The translations under genes and the position numbers were made by a program. The notes beneath the pieces were generated by a model. The model was not told the DNA's origin. It made no database searches and saw only the letters and a list, made by a program, of their open reading frames with translations. Of a stretch of 64,000 nucleotides of DNA, positions 9,830 to 17,554 are shown piece by piece; within the stretch, counting starts at the first letter, position 1; the number at the start of each line of letters is the position of its first letter. Source of the DNA: Melioribacter roseus (GTDB taxonomy: Bacteria; Bacteroidota; Ignavibacteria; Ignavibacteriales; Melioribacteraceae); assembly GCA_020724265.1 (NCBI GenBank), contig DYHH01000011.1:32603-96602 (forward strand), written 5' to 3'.

Positions 9830-11097
9830 TTGAAATTCCGAAAGTAGAAAGAGAAGATGCAATACTTATTGGACTGGCAACAAGAGAAGTAAATAAAGAT
9901 AAAGTTCAAGAACACCTTGATGAACTTGAGATGCTTGCCGATACCGCAGGAGCCAATACAATATTTAAAATTATGCAGGATAAAAGCAAACCTGATTCCG
10001 CATTTTATATCGGTAAAGGTAAAGCCGAAGAAATTGCCGAACTTGCGGAGTTGAACAATATCAATCTAATAATTTTTGATGACGATCTTAATCCGACACA
10101 AGTAAGAAATCTTGAAAAACTATTCAACAAAAAGATTATAGATAGAAGCGGTTTGATACTGGATATCTTTGCCTCGCATGCAAGAACAAGAGAAGCAAAA
10201 GTACAGGTTGAACTCGCACAACTCCAATATACTTTGCCACGGTTGACAAGAGCATGGACACACCTTTCAAAACAATATGGCGGTATTGGTACTAAAGGTC
10301 CGGGTGAAACCCAAATTGAAACCGATAGAAGAATTATCCGTGATAGAATTGCGAAACTGAAAGACAAACTCGAGAAAATTGAACAACAGCAAAAAACAAA
10401 AAGCAGCGGTCGTAAAGATTTTTTAAAAGCGTCGATGGTCGGATATACAAATGCAGGTAAATCAACTCTAATAAATTTTCTAACCGGTGCGGGTGTGCTC
10501 GCCGAAAACAAACTCTTTGCTACGCTTGATTCAACTACAAGATCATTTGAAATTGAACATGATAAAAAGATGTTAATCAGCGATACGGTTGGATTTATCC
10601 GCAAACTTCCTCATCATCTTGTTGCTTCTTTTAAATCAACATTAAATGTTGTCCGTGATGCAGATTTAATTCTGCATGTAATTGATGTATCACATCCCTC
10701 TTTTGAAGATCACATCGATGTTGTTGATGCGACATTGAAAGAACTGAGTGTTGATAAAAAAACACAGATAAAAATTTTCAATAAAGTAGATCTTATAACC
10801 GATAAAAGTAAATTTGATTATGTCCTTAACAATTATGAAAATTCAATTTTAATCTCTGCCGAAAAAGGAATTAATATCGGCAAACTTAAAGAAATGCTGT
10901 TGAATATTTACCAGGAAAATTTTGTTGAGTATAAAGTTGAAGTAAAGAATTATAATTCAAAAATTATCTCGCAAATTCATACAATGGCGGATGTTATCGA
11001 TGTTAAATATAACGATGATTTGGTTTATATAACTTTTCGTGCAGACAAGCCGACTGTAAATAAAATTAATAATCTCATCAAAGAAGTAGGCAGTTGA
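9826..11097 (+). CDS. hflX: GTPase HflX
   Basis: The 423-aa protein has the HflX N-terminal domain (about 20-110, with FYIGKGKAEEIAEL), the glycine-rich linker QYGGIGTKGPGETQIETDRR, and a G domain with G1 GYTNAGKST, G3 DTVGF and G4 NKVD. HflX binds the 50S subunit and splits stalled 70S ribosomes after stress. It starts within the stop of the BatA-like gene (ATGA) and its own stop overlaps the TTG start of the MOSC gene, so three unrelated functions share one transcript. Confidence 0.96.
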   Translation: MIEIPKVEREDAILIGLATREVNKDKVQEHLDELEMLADTAGANTIFKIMQDKSKPDSAFYIGKGKAEEIAELAELNNINLIIFDDDLNPTQVRNLEKLFNKKIIDRSGLILDIFASHARTREAKVQVELAQLQYTLPRLTRAWTHLSKQYGGIGTKGPGETQIETDRRIIRDRIAKLKDKLEKIEQQQKTKSSGRKDFLKASMVGYTNAGKSTLINFLTGAGVLAENKLFATLDSTTRSFEIEHDKKMLISDTVGFIRKLPHHLVASFKSTLNVVRDADLILHVIDVSHPSFEDHIDVVDATLKELSVDKKTQIKIFNKVDLITDKSKFDYVLNNYENSILISAEKGINIGKLKEMLLNIYQENFVEYKVEVKNYNSKIISQIHTMADVIDVKYNDDLVYITFRADKPTVNKINNLIKEVGS

Positions 11098-11900
11098 ATA
11101 ATTACATACTAAGCGAAATATATATCTATCCAATTAAGTCTCTTGGCGGAATTTCACTTGATACCGCTGAAGTAACAGACCGCGGATTGAAGCATGATCG
11201 CCGTTGGATGCTTGTTGATGAAAACAATAAGTTTTTTACGCAGCGATTAGTTAAAACAATGGCGCTTTTACAAACAAGTATCGCTTCTGAGTCATTAATA
11301 GTTTTTAATAAAACCAACCCTGACGAAAAAATAGAAATTCCGTTTACACCTAAAAATAATAAAACGGAAAAAGCTGTTGTGTGGGATGATATGGTAGATG
11401 TTATTCCTTATGGAAAGGAAATCAATGACTGGTTTACCGAACAATTAAAAATTCAATGCAAACTCGTTTTTATGCCCGATGAAACAGAAAGGAAAGTCGA
11501 CATAAATTATGCAAAGAATAACGAGTTAACATCTTTCGCGGATGGTTACCCGTTTTTGATCATCGGACAGGAATCACTTAACTTACTTAACTCAAAATTA
11601 GAAGTGCCGCTCCCGGTTAATCGTTTTCGTCCTAACTTAGTTTTTACAGGCGGAAACCCTAACGATGAAGATAGTTGGAAAAGGTTTACAATTAACGACA
11701 TAATTTTTAAACCTGTAAAACCCTGCGCCCGCTGTGTTATAACCACAGTTAATCAGAACAATGCTGAACAAGGAATTGAACCACTCAAAACTCTTGCAAC
11801 GTACCGCGCCGTTGGAAATAAAGTTATGTTCGGTATGAATCTTTTGCACGAAGGAAGCGGGGTTGTTAGTGTTGGGGATGAGTTGGAAAGCATTCATTAA
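11094..11900 (+). CDS. MOSC domain protein (YcbX/mARC type)
   Basis: The 268-aa protein has an N-terminal MOSC beta-barrel (LSEIYIYPIKSLGGISL at the start) and a MOSC domain in the second half. The motif KPCARCVITTVN carries the Cys that binds molybdenum in YcbX and the eukaryotic mARC enzymes, which reduce N-hydroxylated compounds with help of electron-transfer partners. The start codon appears to be TTG at 11094, overlapping the hflX stop by 4 nt. No [2Fe-2S] domain is fused here, unlike E. coli YcbX. Confidence 0.9.
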   Translation: MNNYILSEIYIYPIKSLGGISLDTAEVTDRGLKHDRRWMLVDENNKFFTQRLVKTMALLQTSIASESLIVFNKTNPDEKIEIPFTPKNNKTEKAVVWDDMVDVIPYGKEINDWFTEQLKIQCKLVFMPDETERKVDINYAKNNELTSFADGYPFLIIGQESLNLLNSKLEVPLPVNRFRPNLVFTGGNPNDEDSWKRFTINDIIFKPVKPCARCVITTVNQNNAEQGIEPLKTLATYRAVGNKVMFGMNLLHEGSGVVSVGDELESIH

Positions 11901-11955
11901 ACTCACACTTCAAATCTTTATAATCTAAGATTTTTGTGGTAAATTATTTACTAAG

Positions 11956-12738
11956 ATGAAGAAATTTAGAATATACATTGACGAAGTAGGGAATAATGAT
12001 TTAGATAGTTCGAATAACCCAAATCATCGGTACTTAAGTTTAACGGGAATTATTTTTGAGTTAGATTATGTTAAAAAAATAGTTACACCACAACTCAGTA
12101 GTCTAAAAGAAAAGTATTTTGAGCCGCACCCTGATGAACCTATAATCTTTCATAGGAAGGAACTCGTAAATAAAAAATATCCTTTTCAATCACTCCGCAA
12201 TCCAGATATTGAACACAAATTTAACAACGACCTATTGACTCTCCTTAAAAACTTTGAGTTTACCGTTATTTCAGTGCTTATCGATAAGAAGGAACATAAA
12301 ATTAAATATTCTACATGGAAATATGATCCTTATCATTATTGTATGGAAATTATTTTGGAAAGATTCTTTTTCTTTCTTGAAAATAATGATGCGCTGGGTG
12401 ACGTGATGATTGAATCTAGAGGGGGAAAAGAAGATATGAGATTAAAAAAATCTTACAGCCGGATTTTTGAAAAAGGAACTCATTTTGTTGAAGCTGAAAG
12501 ATTAAATAAACGACTTACTAGTAAAGAACTGAAAGTGAAACCCAAAATGTTAAATATTGCTGGACTTCAATTGGCTGATTTAGTTGCACATCCCTCACGA
12601 CGGATGATGTTTAGAGTATATAACATCGAAGAGGGCAAAAAGTATCCTTTTGGTGAAAAAATTATCTCGGTAATTAAAACGAAGTATTATAAAGGGAAAG
12701 ATGGAATTGAAGGGTACGGGATTAAATTGTTACCATAA
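11956..12738 (+). CDS. DUF3800 domain protein
   Basis: The 260-aa protein shows the DUF3800 pattern: an N-terminal acidic motif YIDEVGN, a central ESRGG motif and a C-terminal QLADLVAH motif. The spaced acidic residues resemble an RNase H-like metal site, so a nuclease role is plausible but unproven. Family members are frequent in accessory and phage-defence neighbourhoods (family knowledge). It lies at the left edge of a patch that also holds a small RNA candidate and an AlbA_2/HATPase gene, between housekeeping genes. Its 3' end and downstream hairpin overlap the small RNA on the opposite strand. Confidence 0.82.
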   Translation: MKKFRIYIDEVGNNDLDSSNNPNHRYLSLTGIIFELDYVKKIVTPQLSSLKEKYFEPHPDEPIIFHRKELVNKKYPFQSLRNPDIEHKFNNDLLTLLKNFEFTVISVLIDKKEHKIKYSTWKYDPYHYCMEIILERFFFFLENNDALGDVMIESRGGKEDMRLKKSYSRIFEKGTHFVEAERLNKRLTSKELKVKPKMLNIAGLQLADLVAHPSRRMMFRVYNIEEGKKYPFGEKIISVIKTKYYKGKDGIEGYGIKLLP

Positions 12739-12801
12739 AAAAACCCCGATTGCTCGGGGCAAAGGCTCATTCGTCCTTCCACCTCCAGACGAACTGGATT
12801 A
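12737..12801 (-). ncRNA. candidate small RNA with GGAGGUGG loop and intrinsic terminator
   Basis: On the minus strand a sigma-70 type promoter (see 12807-12835) is followed by about 64 nt with two hairpins. Hairpin 1 pairs 12793-12788 (TTCGTC) with 12775-12770 (GACGAA) and exposes the loop TGGAGGTGGAAG. Hairpin 2 is CCCCGA-GCAA-TCGGGG (12759-12744), directly followed by seven T, a textbook intrinsic terminator. There is no open reading frame of note. The loop resembles a Shine-Dalgarno sequence and could pair with pyrimidine-rich targets. It also runs antisense to the DUF3800 3' untranslated region. Expression is inferred. Confidence 0.55.
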
Positions 12802-12806
12802 CTTCA

Positions 12807-12835
12807 AAAATAACATCTGGTTTATAAAGTGTCAA
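12807..12835 (-). promoter_or_regulatory. promoter of the candidate small RNA
   Basis: On the minus strand TTGACA (12835-12830) and TATTTT (12812-12807) are separated by exactly 17 nt. The same combination with the same spacing is found before the marR gene at 57.9 kb. Transcription would start near 12800. Confidence 0.55.
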
Positions 12836-13006
12836 TCACAAAACAAATATCATTTTGAATTGCATTCGATTTGAAAGCGGTTTTAATTAGTTGAAAGAAA
12901 CCCAAGTTTTTAGAAAAGTTGGACTTCTTGTTGCGCAAGATGTTAATCTCAATAATCATTAAATTGCATACCTTAAATAACTCCACTGTTTTATAAGGAT
13001 TCAGAT

Positions 13007-13054
13007 ATGAAACTCAAAATCGACGGCAAATCACTCACGCAAAATATATGGTAA
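13007..13054 (+). pseudogene. relic of a hutH 5' end
   Basis: An ATG followed by 14 codons and a TAA encodes MKLKIDGKSLTQNIW. The intact hutH at 14802 starts MKLALNGKSLTLEKI. The two share 14 identical bases in a row (ggcaaatcactcac) in the same frame and distance from the ATG. The relic sits 1.8 kb upstream of hutH, on the other side of the AlbA_2/HATPase gene, so it looks like the stump of the original gene start left after that gene was inserted. The rest of the 12802-13088 gap holds no gene that I can see. Confidence 0.6.
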
Positions 13055-13088
13055 CAATATTTTTTTAGATGATTAGGAAGAATCTTTA

Positions 13089-14723
13089 ATGCCACTGCCT
13101 ATAAATATAGATGAATTAATAAATGGAAGAACTGTAGAGTGGGAAAGAATTGAGTTCCGTAAAGGTTGGGATCCCGAACGGTCAATCAAAACGATTTGTG
13201 CTTTTGCTAACGATTTTAATAACTGGGGCGGGGGTTATTTAATTCTTGGAGTTTCTGAAAATGATGGAAAACCGGAACTGCCCCCAATCGGATTGAAGCT
13301 TAGTCAAATTGATAGAATTCAAAAGGAACTAAATAATCTTTGCAGAAAAATTACACCTAATTTTTTCCCTATAGTTGAGCCGGTTGATTATCGTACTAAA
13401 AAGATACTTGTTATATGGTGTCCGGGGGGAAGTAATCGCCCCTATAAAGCCCCTGAATCTTTGGGAAATAATACACGGTTCTTCTACTTTATCAGGCGTT
13501 TTTCATCAACTGTTAGACCAACTAATGATGAGGAACATGAACTTCTTTCTATGGCTAATCAAATTCCCTTTGATGACCAGTTAAATCATAACGCCGAGTT
13601 GTCCGATTTCGACCTCCATTCAATTAAAGATTTCTTAAATGAAATCGGGAGCGATCTCGAAAAAGAAATTTTCAACCTCTCGATTGATGAAGTCGCGAGA
13701 AGAATGAATATTGCTGAAGGTGCGAACGAAAATTTGCTTCCAAAAAATGTAGGACTTCTATTCTTTGCTAAAAATCCTCAAATGCATTTTCAATCAGCAA
13801 TAATTGAGGTTGTTGAATTTAAGGATGAAACAGGAACAGAGTATTCCGAAAAAATTTTTTCTGGGGGACTTCACCGTCAACTTAAAAATGCTCTCGATTA
13901 TCTTCAAAACAAGTTTAGTGAACAATTCATTAGAAAAAGTGCTGGCATTGCGGAATCCGAAAGAGCAGTAAAATATCCTTATTCAGCCTTAGAAGAAGCG
14001 CTGTGTAATGCAGTTTATCACCGCGGATACGACAACAACTCTACTATTGAAGTTCGAATTTACCCAAACCGGATTGATATTATTAGTTTCCCGGGACCAC
14101 TACCACCACTTGATAAAGAAAAACTTAGGAACAATCAATTTGATATACGCAAGTACAGGAACAGGAGAATCGGCGAATTTTTAAAAGATCTTCACCTTAC
14201 CGAAGGAAGAGCTACCGGTATTCCGACAATTATTAACGCGATGAAGAAAAATGGATCACCCAAGCCTGTATTTGAAACAGATGATAATAGAGCATACTTT
14301 AAAACTACTTTATTTATTCATCCTAATTTTTCTCTAATTCCCGAAAGTGTACAAGTCAGTGTACAAGTTAGTGAGATAGCTAACTTCTTTATTATAAATA
14401 ACTTAGAAGAAGTTGTGGACAGCATAGAAACCTACGGTGAGCAAGTAGGTGTACAAGTTAAAGACCAAGTTAAAAGTGTTATACCAACAAAAAAAATTAA
14501 TGCATTGTTGGGTATTTTGAATATTTGTTCTTCCCCGCAAAAAAGGCAAACAATATTAAAATACTTGAACATAACAAATCACCCCAAAAATTATGCGAAC
14601 AATATTATTCCATTAATAGAAAACAATCTGCTTGAATTAACAATTCCGGATAAGCCAAGAAGTCGTTTACAAAAGTATAGAACAACAGAAAATGGGATGA
14701 AACTTTTAAAAATACTTGGTTAA
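13089..14723 (+). CDS. AlbA_2 / HATPase_c_4 domain putative transcriptional regulator
   Basis: The 544-aa protein has an N-terminal Schlafen-type AlbA_2 domain (about residues 12-130; EWERIEFRKGW, FANDFNNWGGGYLILGV) and a C-terminal GHKL-like ATPase segment (about 290-395; YPYSALEEALCNAVYHRG, NRIDIISFPGPLPP, GRATGIPTI). A tail with repeated VQVS/VQVK units (VQVSVQVSE, VGVQVKDQVKS) leads into a winged-helix-like end. This matches COG2865-type proteins, common in accessory regions and sometimes in defence islands; their targets are poorly known. It sits between the hutH relic and hutH, so it appears to be a recent arrival. Confidence 0.85.
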   Translation: MPLPINIDELINGRTVEWERIEFRKGWDPERSIKTICAFANDFNNWGGGYLILGVSENDGKPELPPIGLKLSQIDRIQKELNNLCRKITPNFFPIVEPVDYRTKKILVIWCPGGSNRPYKAPESLGNNTRFFYFIRRFSSTVRPTNDEEHELLSMANQIPFDDQLNHNAELSDFDLHSIKDFLNEIGSDLEKEIFNLSIDEVARRMNIAEGANENLLPKNVGLLFFAKNPQMHFQSAIIEVVEFKDETGTEYSEKIFSGGLHRQLKNALDYLQNKFSEQFIRKSAGIAESERAVKYPYSALEEALCNAVYHRGYDNNSTIEVRIYPNRIDIISFPGPLPPLDKEKLRNNQFDIRKYRNRRIGEFLKDLHLTEGRATGIPTIINAMKKNGSPKPVFETDDNRAYFKTTLFIHPNFSLIPESVQVSVQVSEIANFFIINNLEEVVDSIETYGEQVGVQVKDQVKSVIPTKKINALLGILNICSSPQKRQTILKYLNITNHPKNYANNIIPLIENNLLELTIPDKPRSRLQKYRTTENGMKLLKILG

Positions 14724-14801
14724 AAAAACTAACATATATTGCACATGGTTTTTAAAAATAAATTTTAATATGAATTACGGCAACTACTATGGGGACAGAA
14801 A

Positions 14802-16358
14802 ATGAAACTAGCTTTAAACGGCAAATCACTCACACTCGAAAAAATTGATTTCTTCTTAAAAGAAAATCCAACCGTAGAATTAACAAACGATGCGAAGAAA
14901 AAAGTAATCAAAGCTCGCGCCCTAGTTGAAAAATGGGTAGCTGAAGATAAAGTTGTTTACGGCGTTACAACCGGTTTCGGTGAGTTCTCAAACGTAAAAA
15001 TTTCGAAAGATGAGAATGATCAGCTTCAAGAAAATTTAATTGTTAGTCATGCTACCGGCGTTGGAGAGAATCTTCCACCGTATATTATAAAAATTATGAT
15101 GCTGTTAAGAGCAAACGCTCTTGCTGCGGGTCATTCGGGAATTCGTCTCGAAACCTTGCAGCTATTAATCGATATGATGAATAAGAATATCATTCCTGTT
15201 ATCCCTTCGCAAGGTTCGGTCGGTTCAAGCGGTGATCTCGCTCCGCTTGCTCATCTTGTATTAGGCATGATTGGAAAAAGCAAAGTTCAAGTCTTCAAAA
15301 AAGTTGATGAAGAAACAGACAAGTTTACAAATACAATCTTATCAAAATCAGCTTTGAAGAAACATGGATTATCTCCGGTTAAACTGCGTGCAAAAGAAGG
15401 TCTCGCATTAATTAACGGAACACAAATGATGACTGCTTTTGCTTCAGTGATTTGTAATCGTGCAAGAAAACTGAACAAGCTTGCCGACGGAAGCGCTGCA
15501 TTGTCTCACGAAGCACTGCGCGCAACCGACAAAGCTTATGATGCACGACTTCATAAACTTCGTCCTTTCCCCGGACAAATTACCACTGCAAAAAATATGC
15601 TTGAATTAATTAAAGGAAGCGAGATAAGAAAATCACATTTAAAAAATGATCCACGCGTGCAGGATTCATATTCGATAAGATGCATTCCACAAATTCATGG
15701 AGCATCACGTGATGCAATTGATTATGTCTGCTCTAAAGTTGAAATAGAATTAAACTCGGTAAACGATAATCCTTTGATTTTTCCCGAGCAGGGCGATCAT
15801 CGAGAAGGCGGAAATTTTCACGGGCAGCCGATGGCACTGGCAATGGATTTTATGTCAATTGCTTTGGCTGAATTAGCAAGTGTTTCCGAAAGAAGAATTG
15901 AAAGATTGGTTAACGGTTCACTCAGTCAATTACCGAGATTTTTAACAGAGCACGGCGGGCTTAATTCCGGGTTAATGATTGCACAATATACTGCAGCTGC
16001 CCTAGTTTCGGAAAACAAGACATTATCACATCCCGCAAGTGTTGATTCTATTCCAACCTCGGCTAATCAAGAAGATCATAATTCAATGGGGTCAATTGCC
16101 GCAAGAAAATGTTACGAAATATTAAAAAATGTTGAAACCGTTATCGCCATCGAATATCTAACTGCTGCACAAGGAATTGAATTCTTAAATCCCCTTAAAC
16201 CGGGTAAAGGTACTGGTGCTCTTTATAAAAAAATCAGAACACAGGTTAAACCGTTGAATAAAGATAGATTACTGTATGACGATATTCAAAAAGTAATTAA
16301 TCTTGTAAAAAGCGGTGAACTCTTGAAATCGGTTGAAAATGTTATTACACTAAAGTAA
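14802..16358 (+). CDS. hutH: histidine ammonia-lyase (HAL/PAL family)
   Basis: The 518-aa protein has the family hallmarks: YGVTTGFG, SHATGVGENL (the SH pair points to histidine rather than phenylalanine lyase), LINGTQ, QDSYSIRC, NDNPL and QEDHNSMG. It deaminates L-histidine to urocanate. The MIO cofactor tripeptide reads Ser142-Ser143-Gly144 (GSVGSSGDLAPLAH) in place of the usual Ala-Ser-Gly, at the same numbering as in the Pseudomonas enzyme. No other hut gene is near; an aldo/keto reductase follows after 23 nt. The ATG has a weak SD (gggga). Confidence 0.92.
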   Translation: MKLALNGKSLTLEKIDFFLKENPTVELTNDAKKKVIKARALVEKWVAEDKVVYGVTTGFGEFSNVKISKDENDQLQENLIVSHATGVGENLPPYIIKIMMLLRANALAAGHSGIRLETLQLLIDMMNKNIIPVIPSQGSVGSSGDLAPLAHLVLGMIGKSKVQVFKKVDEETDKFTNTILSKSALKKHGLSPVKLRAKEGLALINGTQMMTAFASVICNRARKLNKLADGSAALSHEALRATDKAYDARLHKLRPFPGQITTAKNMLELIKGSEIRKSHLKNDPRVQDSYSIRCIPQIHGASRDAIDYVCSKVEIELNSVNDNPLIFPEQGDHREGGNFHGQPMALAMDFMSIALAELASVSERRIERLVNGSLSQLPRFLTEHGGLNSGLMIAQYTAAALVSENKTLSHPASVDSIPTSANQEDHNSMGSIAARKCYEILKNVETVIAIEYLTAAQGIEFLNPLKPGKGTGALYKKIRTQVKPLNKDRLLYDDIQKVINLVKSGELLKSVENVITLK

Positions 16359-16381
16359 TGTTGAACTAATACGGAGATAAA

Positions 16382-17335
16382 ATGGAAAAAAGAAAATTAG
16401 GTAATTCCGATTTGGAAATTACTCGCGTAGGATTTGGTGCTTGGGCTATCGGAGGTTCGGGTTGGGACTTTGCCTGGGGCGATCAAGATGATAAAGAGTC
16501 TATCGAAGCAATACATAAAGCTCTGGATATGGGAATTAATTGGATTGATACCGCCGCTGTTTATGGTATCGGTCACTCAGAAGAAGTTGTCGCCAAAGCT
16601 TTAAAAGAATATGGCGGAAACAAACCATATGTATTTACTAAGTGTGTTATGGTGTGGGATCGAAATGGTCATGTTAGAAAAGTACACGATCCCGAATCGA
16701 TAAGACAAGAGTGCGAAGACAGCTTGCGAAGATTACAAACCGATACAATTGATTTATATCAAATTCATTGGCCGCCGGATGATGATAATGAAAAAATTAA
16801 ACCGGCGTGGGAGATGCTTGCTAAGTTAAAAGAAGAAGGAAAAGTTCGTTACATAGGCGTATCTAATTTTAATGTTGAGCAAATGAAAATCGCCGAATCG
16901 ATTGCCCAAATTACATCGCTTCAACCAAAGTATAGTTTGATAAGCCGAGATATTGAAAAAGAAATTTTACCATACACGCATAAACAAAACATCGGCGTTA
17001 TAGTTTATTCGCCTATGGGTTCCGGCATATTAACCGGTAAATACAATCGCGAGAATATCGAGAAATTACCAGATGATGATTGGAGAAAGAATTCACGTGA
17101 TTTTAACGAACCTAATCTTACTAAAAATCTAAAACTTGTTGAAGCGATGAAACAAATTGCCTCCGAGCATAACCGTCGTATTGGAGAAGTTGCAATTGCA
17201 TGGACATTAAAACATGAAGCTGTTACGGCAGCTATTGTCGGCGCACGGAACGCTAAACAAGCAGAAGAAGTTATGACTACACATGATTTTGTTTTAAGTG
17301 AAACAGAAATTAGAAGGCTTGAATCCGTTTTGTAA
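16382..17335 (+). CDS. aldo/keto reductase
   Basis: The 317-aa TIM-barrel protein has the AKR signature: D and Y in WIDTAAVYGIGHSEEVV, the catalytic K in YVFTKC and the H in LYQIHWPP. The C-terminal NADPH loop is present (AIVGARNAKQAEE). It belongs to the subgroup of general-stress or sugar-aldehyde reductases; the true substrate is unknown. It follows hutH by 23 nt with a good SD (cggag) and is probably co-transcribed. A long inverted repeat lies just after its stop. Confidence 0.92.
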   Translation: MEKRKLGNSDLEITRVGFGAWAIGGSGWDFAWGDQDDKESIEAIHKALDMGINWIDTAAVYGIGHSEEVVAKALKEYGGNKPYVFTKCVMVWDRNGHVRKVHDPESIRQECEDSLRRLQTDTIDLYQIHWPPDDDNEKIKPAWEMLAKLKEEGKVRYIGVSNFNVEQMKIAESIAQITSLQPKYSLISRDIEKEILPYTHKQNIGVIVYSPMGSGILTGKYNRENIEKLPDDDWRKNSRDFNEPNLTKNLKLVEAMKQIASEHNRRIGEVAIAWTLKHEAVTAAIVGARNAKQAEEVMTTHDFVLSETEIRRLESVL

Positions 17336-17343
17336 TAGTTCGC

Positions 17344-17449
17344 TGTAAGAGGGTGACCAAAAAGTAATGTTTTATTATAATAGCCGCGAATTACGCTAAT
17401 ATTCGCAAATAATTTTATTGAATAATTACTTTTTGGTCACCCTCTTACA
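17344..17449. repeat. perfect 25-bp inverted repeat, MITE-like or long hairpin
   Basis: Positions 17344-17368 (tgtaagagggtgaccaaaaa...) and 17425-17449 are exact reverse complements over 25 nt. The 56-nt spacer is AT-rich and has its own small dyad (gcgaatta...taatattcgc) with the GCCGCGAATT string also found near 3.75 kb. No coding potential and no clear target-site duplication are seen. It could be a small non-autonomous mobile element or a bidirectional termination hairpin between the aldo/keto reductase and the T9SS cluster. Confidence 0.7.
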
Positions 17450-17554
17450 ATAAATTTACAACCTCACATCTTATTTCCCCATCATTTTTCTGTATTTGGA
17501 TTGATATAATAACGATATAAACGTACATTTATTTTGAAAATTAAAAGTAGAGTG

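Noticed and set aside
10005..10604. 199-codon open frame antisense to hflX
   Set aside because: It lies fully inside a well-supported gene on the other strand, has no family features and is a mirror of its codon pattern.
12739..12760. Terminator for the DUF3800 gene on the plus strand
   Set aside because: On the plus strand the hairpin is preceded by A and not followed by T; the T run is on the minus strand, so it was assigned to the small RNA.
17344..17449. Ordinary intrinsic terminator
   Set aside because: The 56-nt loop is very long and no T run follows the right arm, so it is listed as a repeat.
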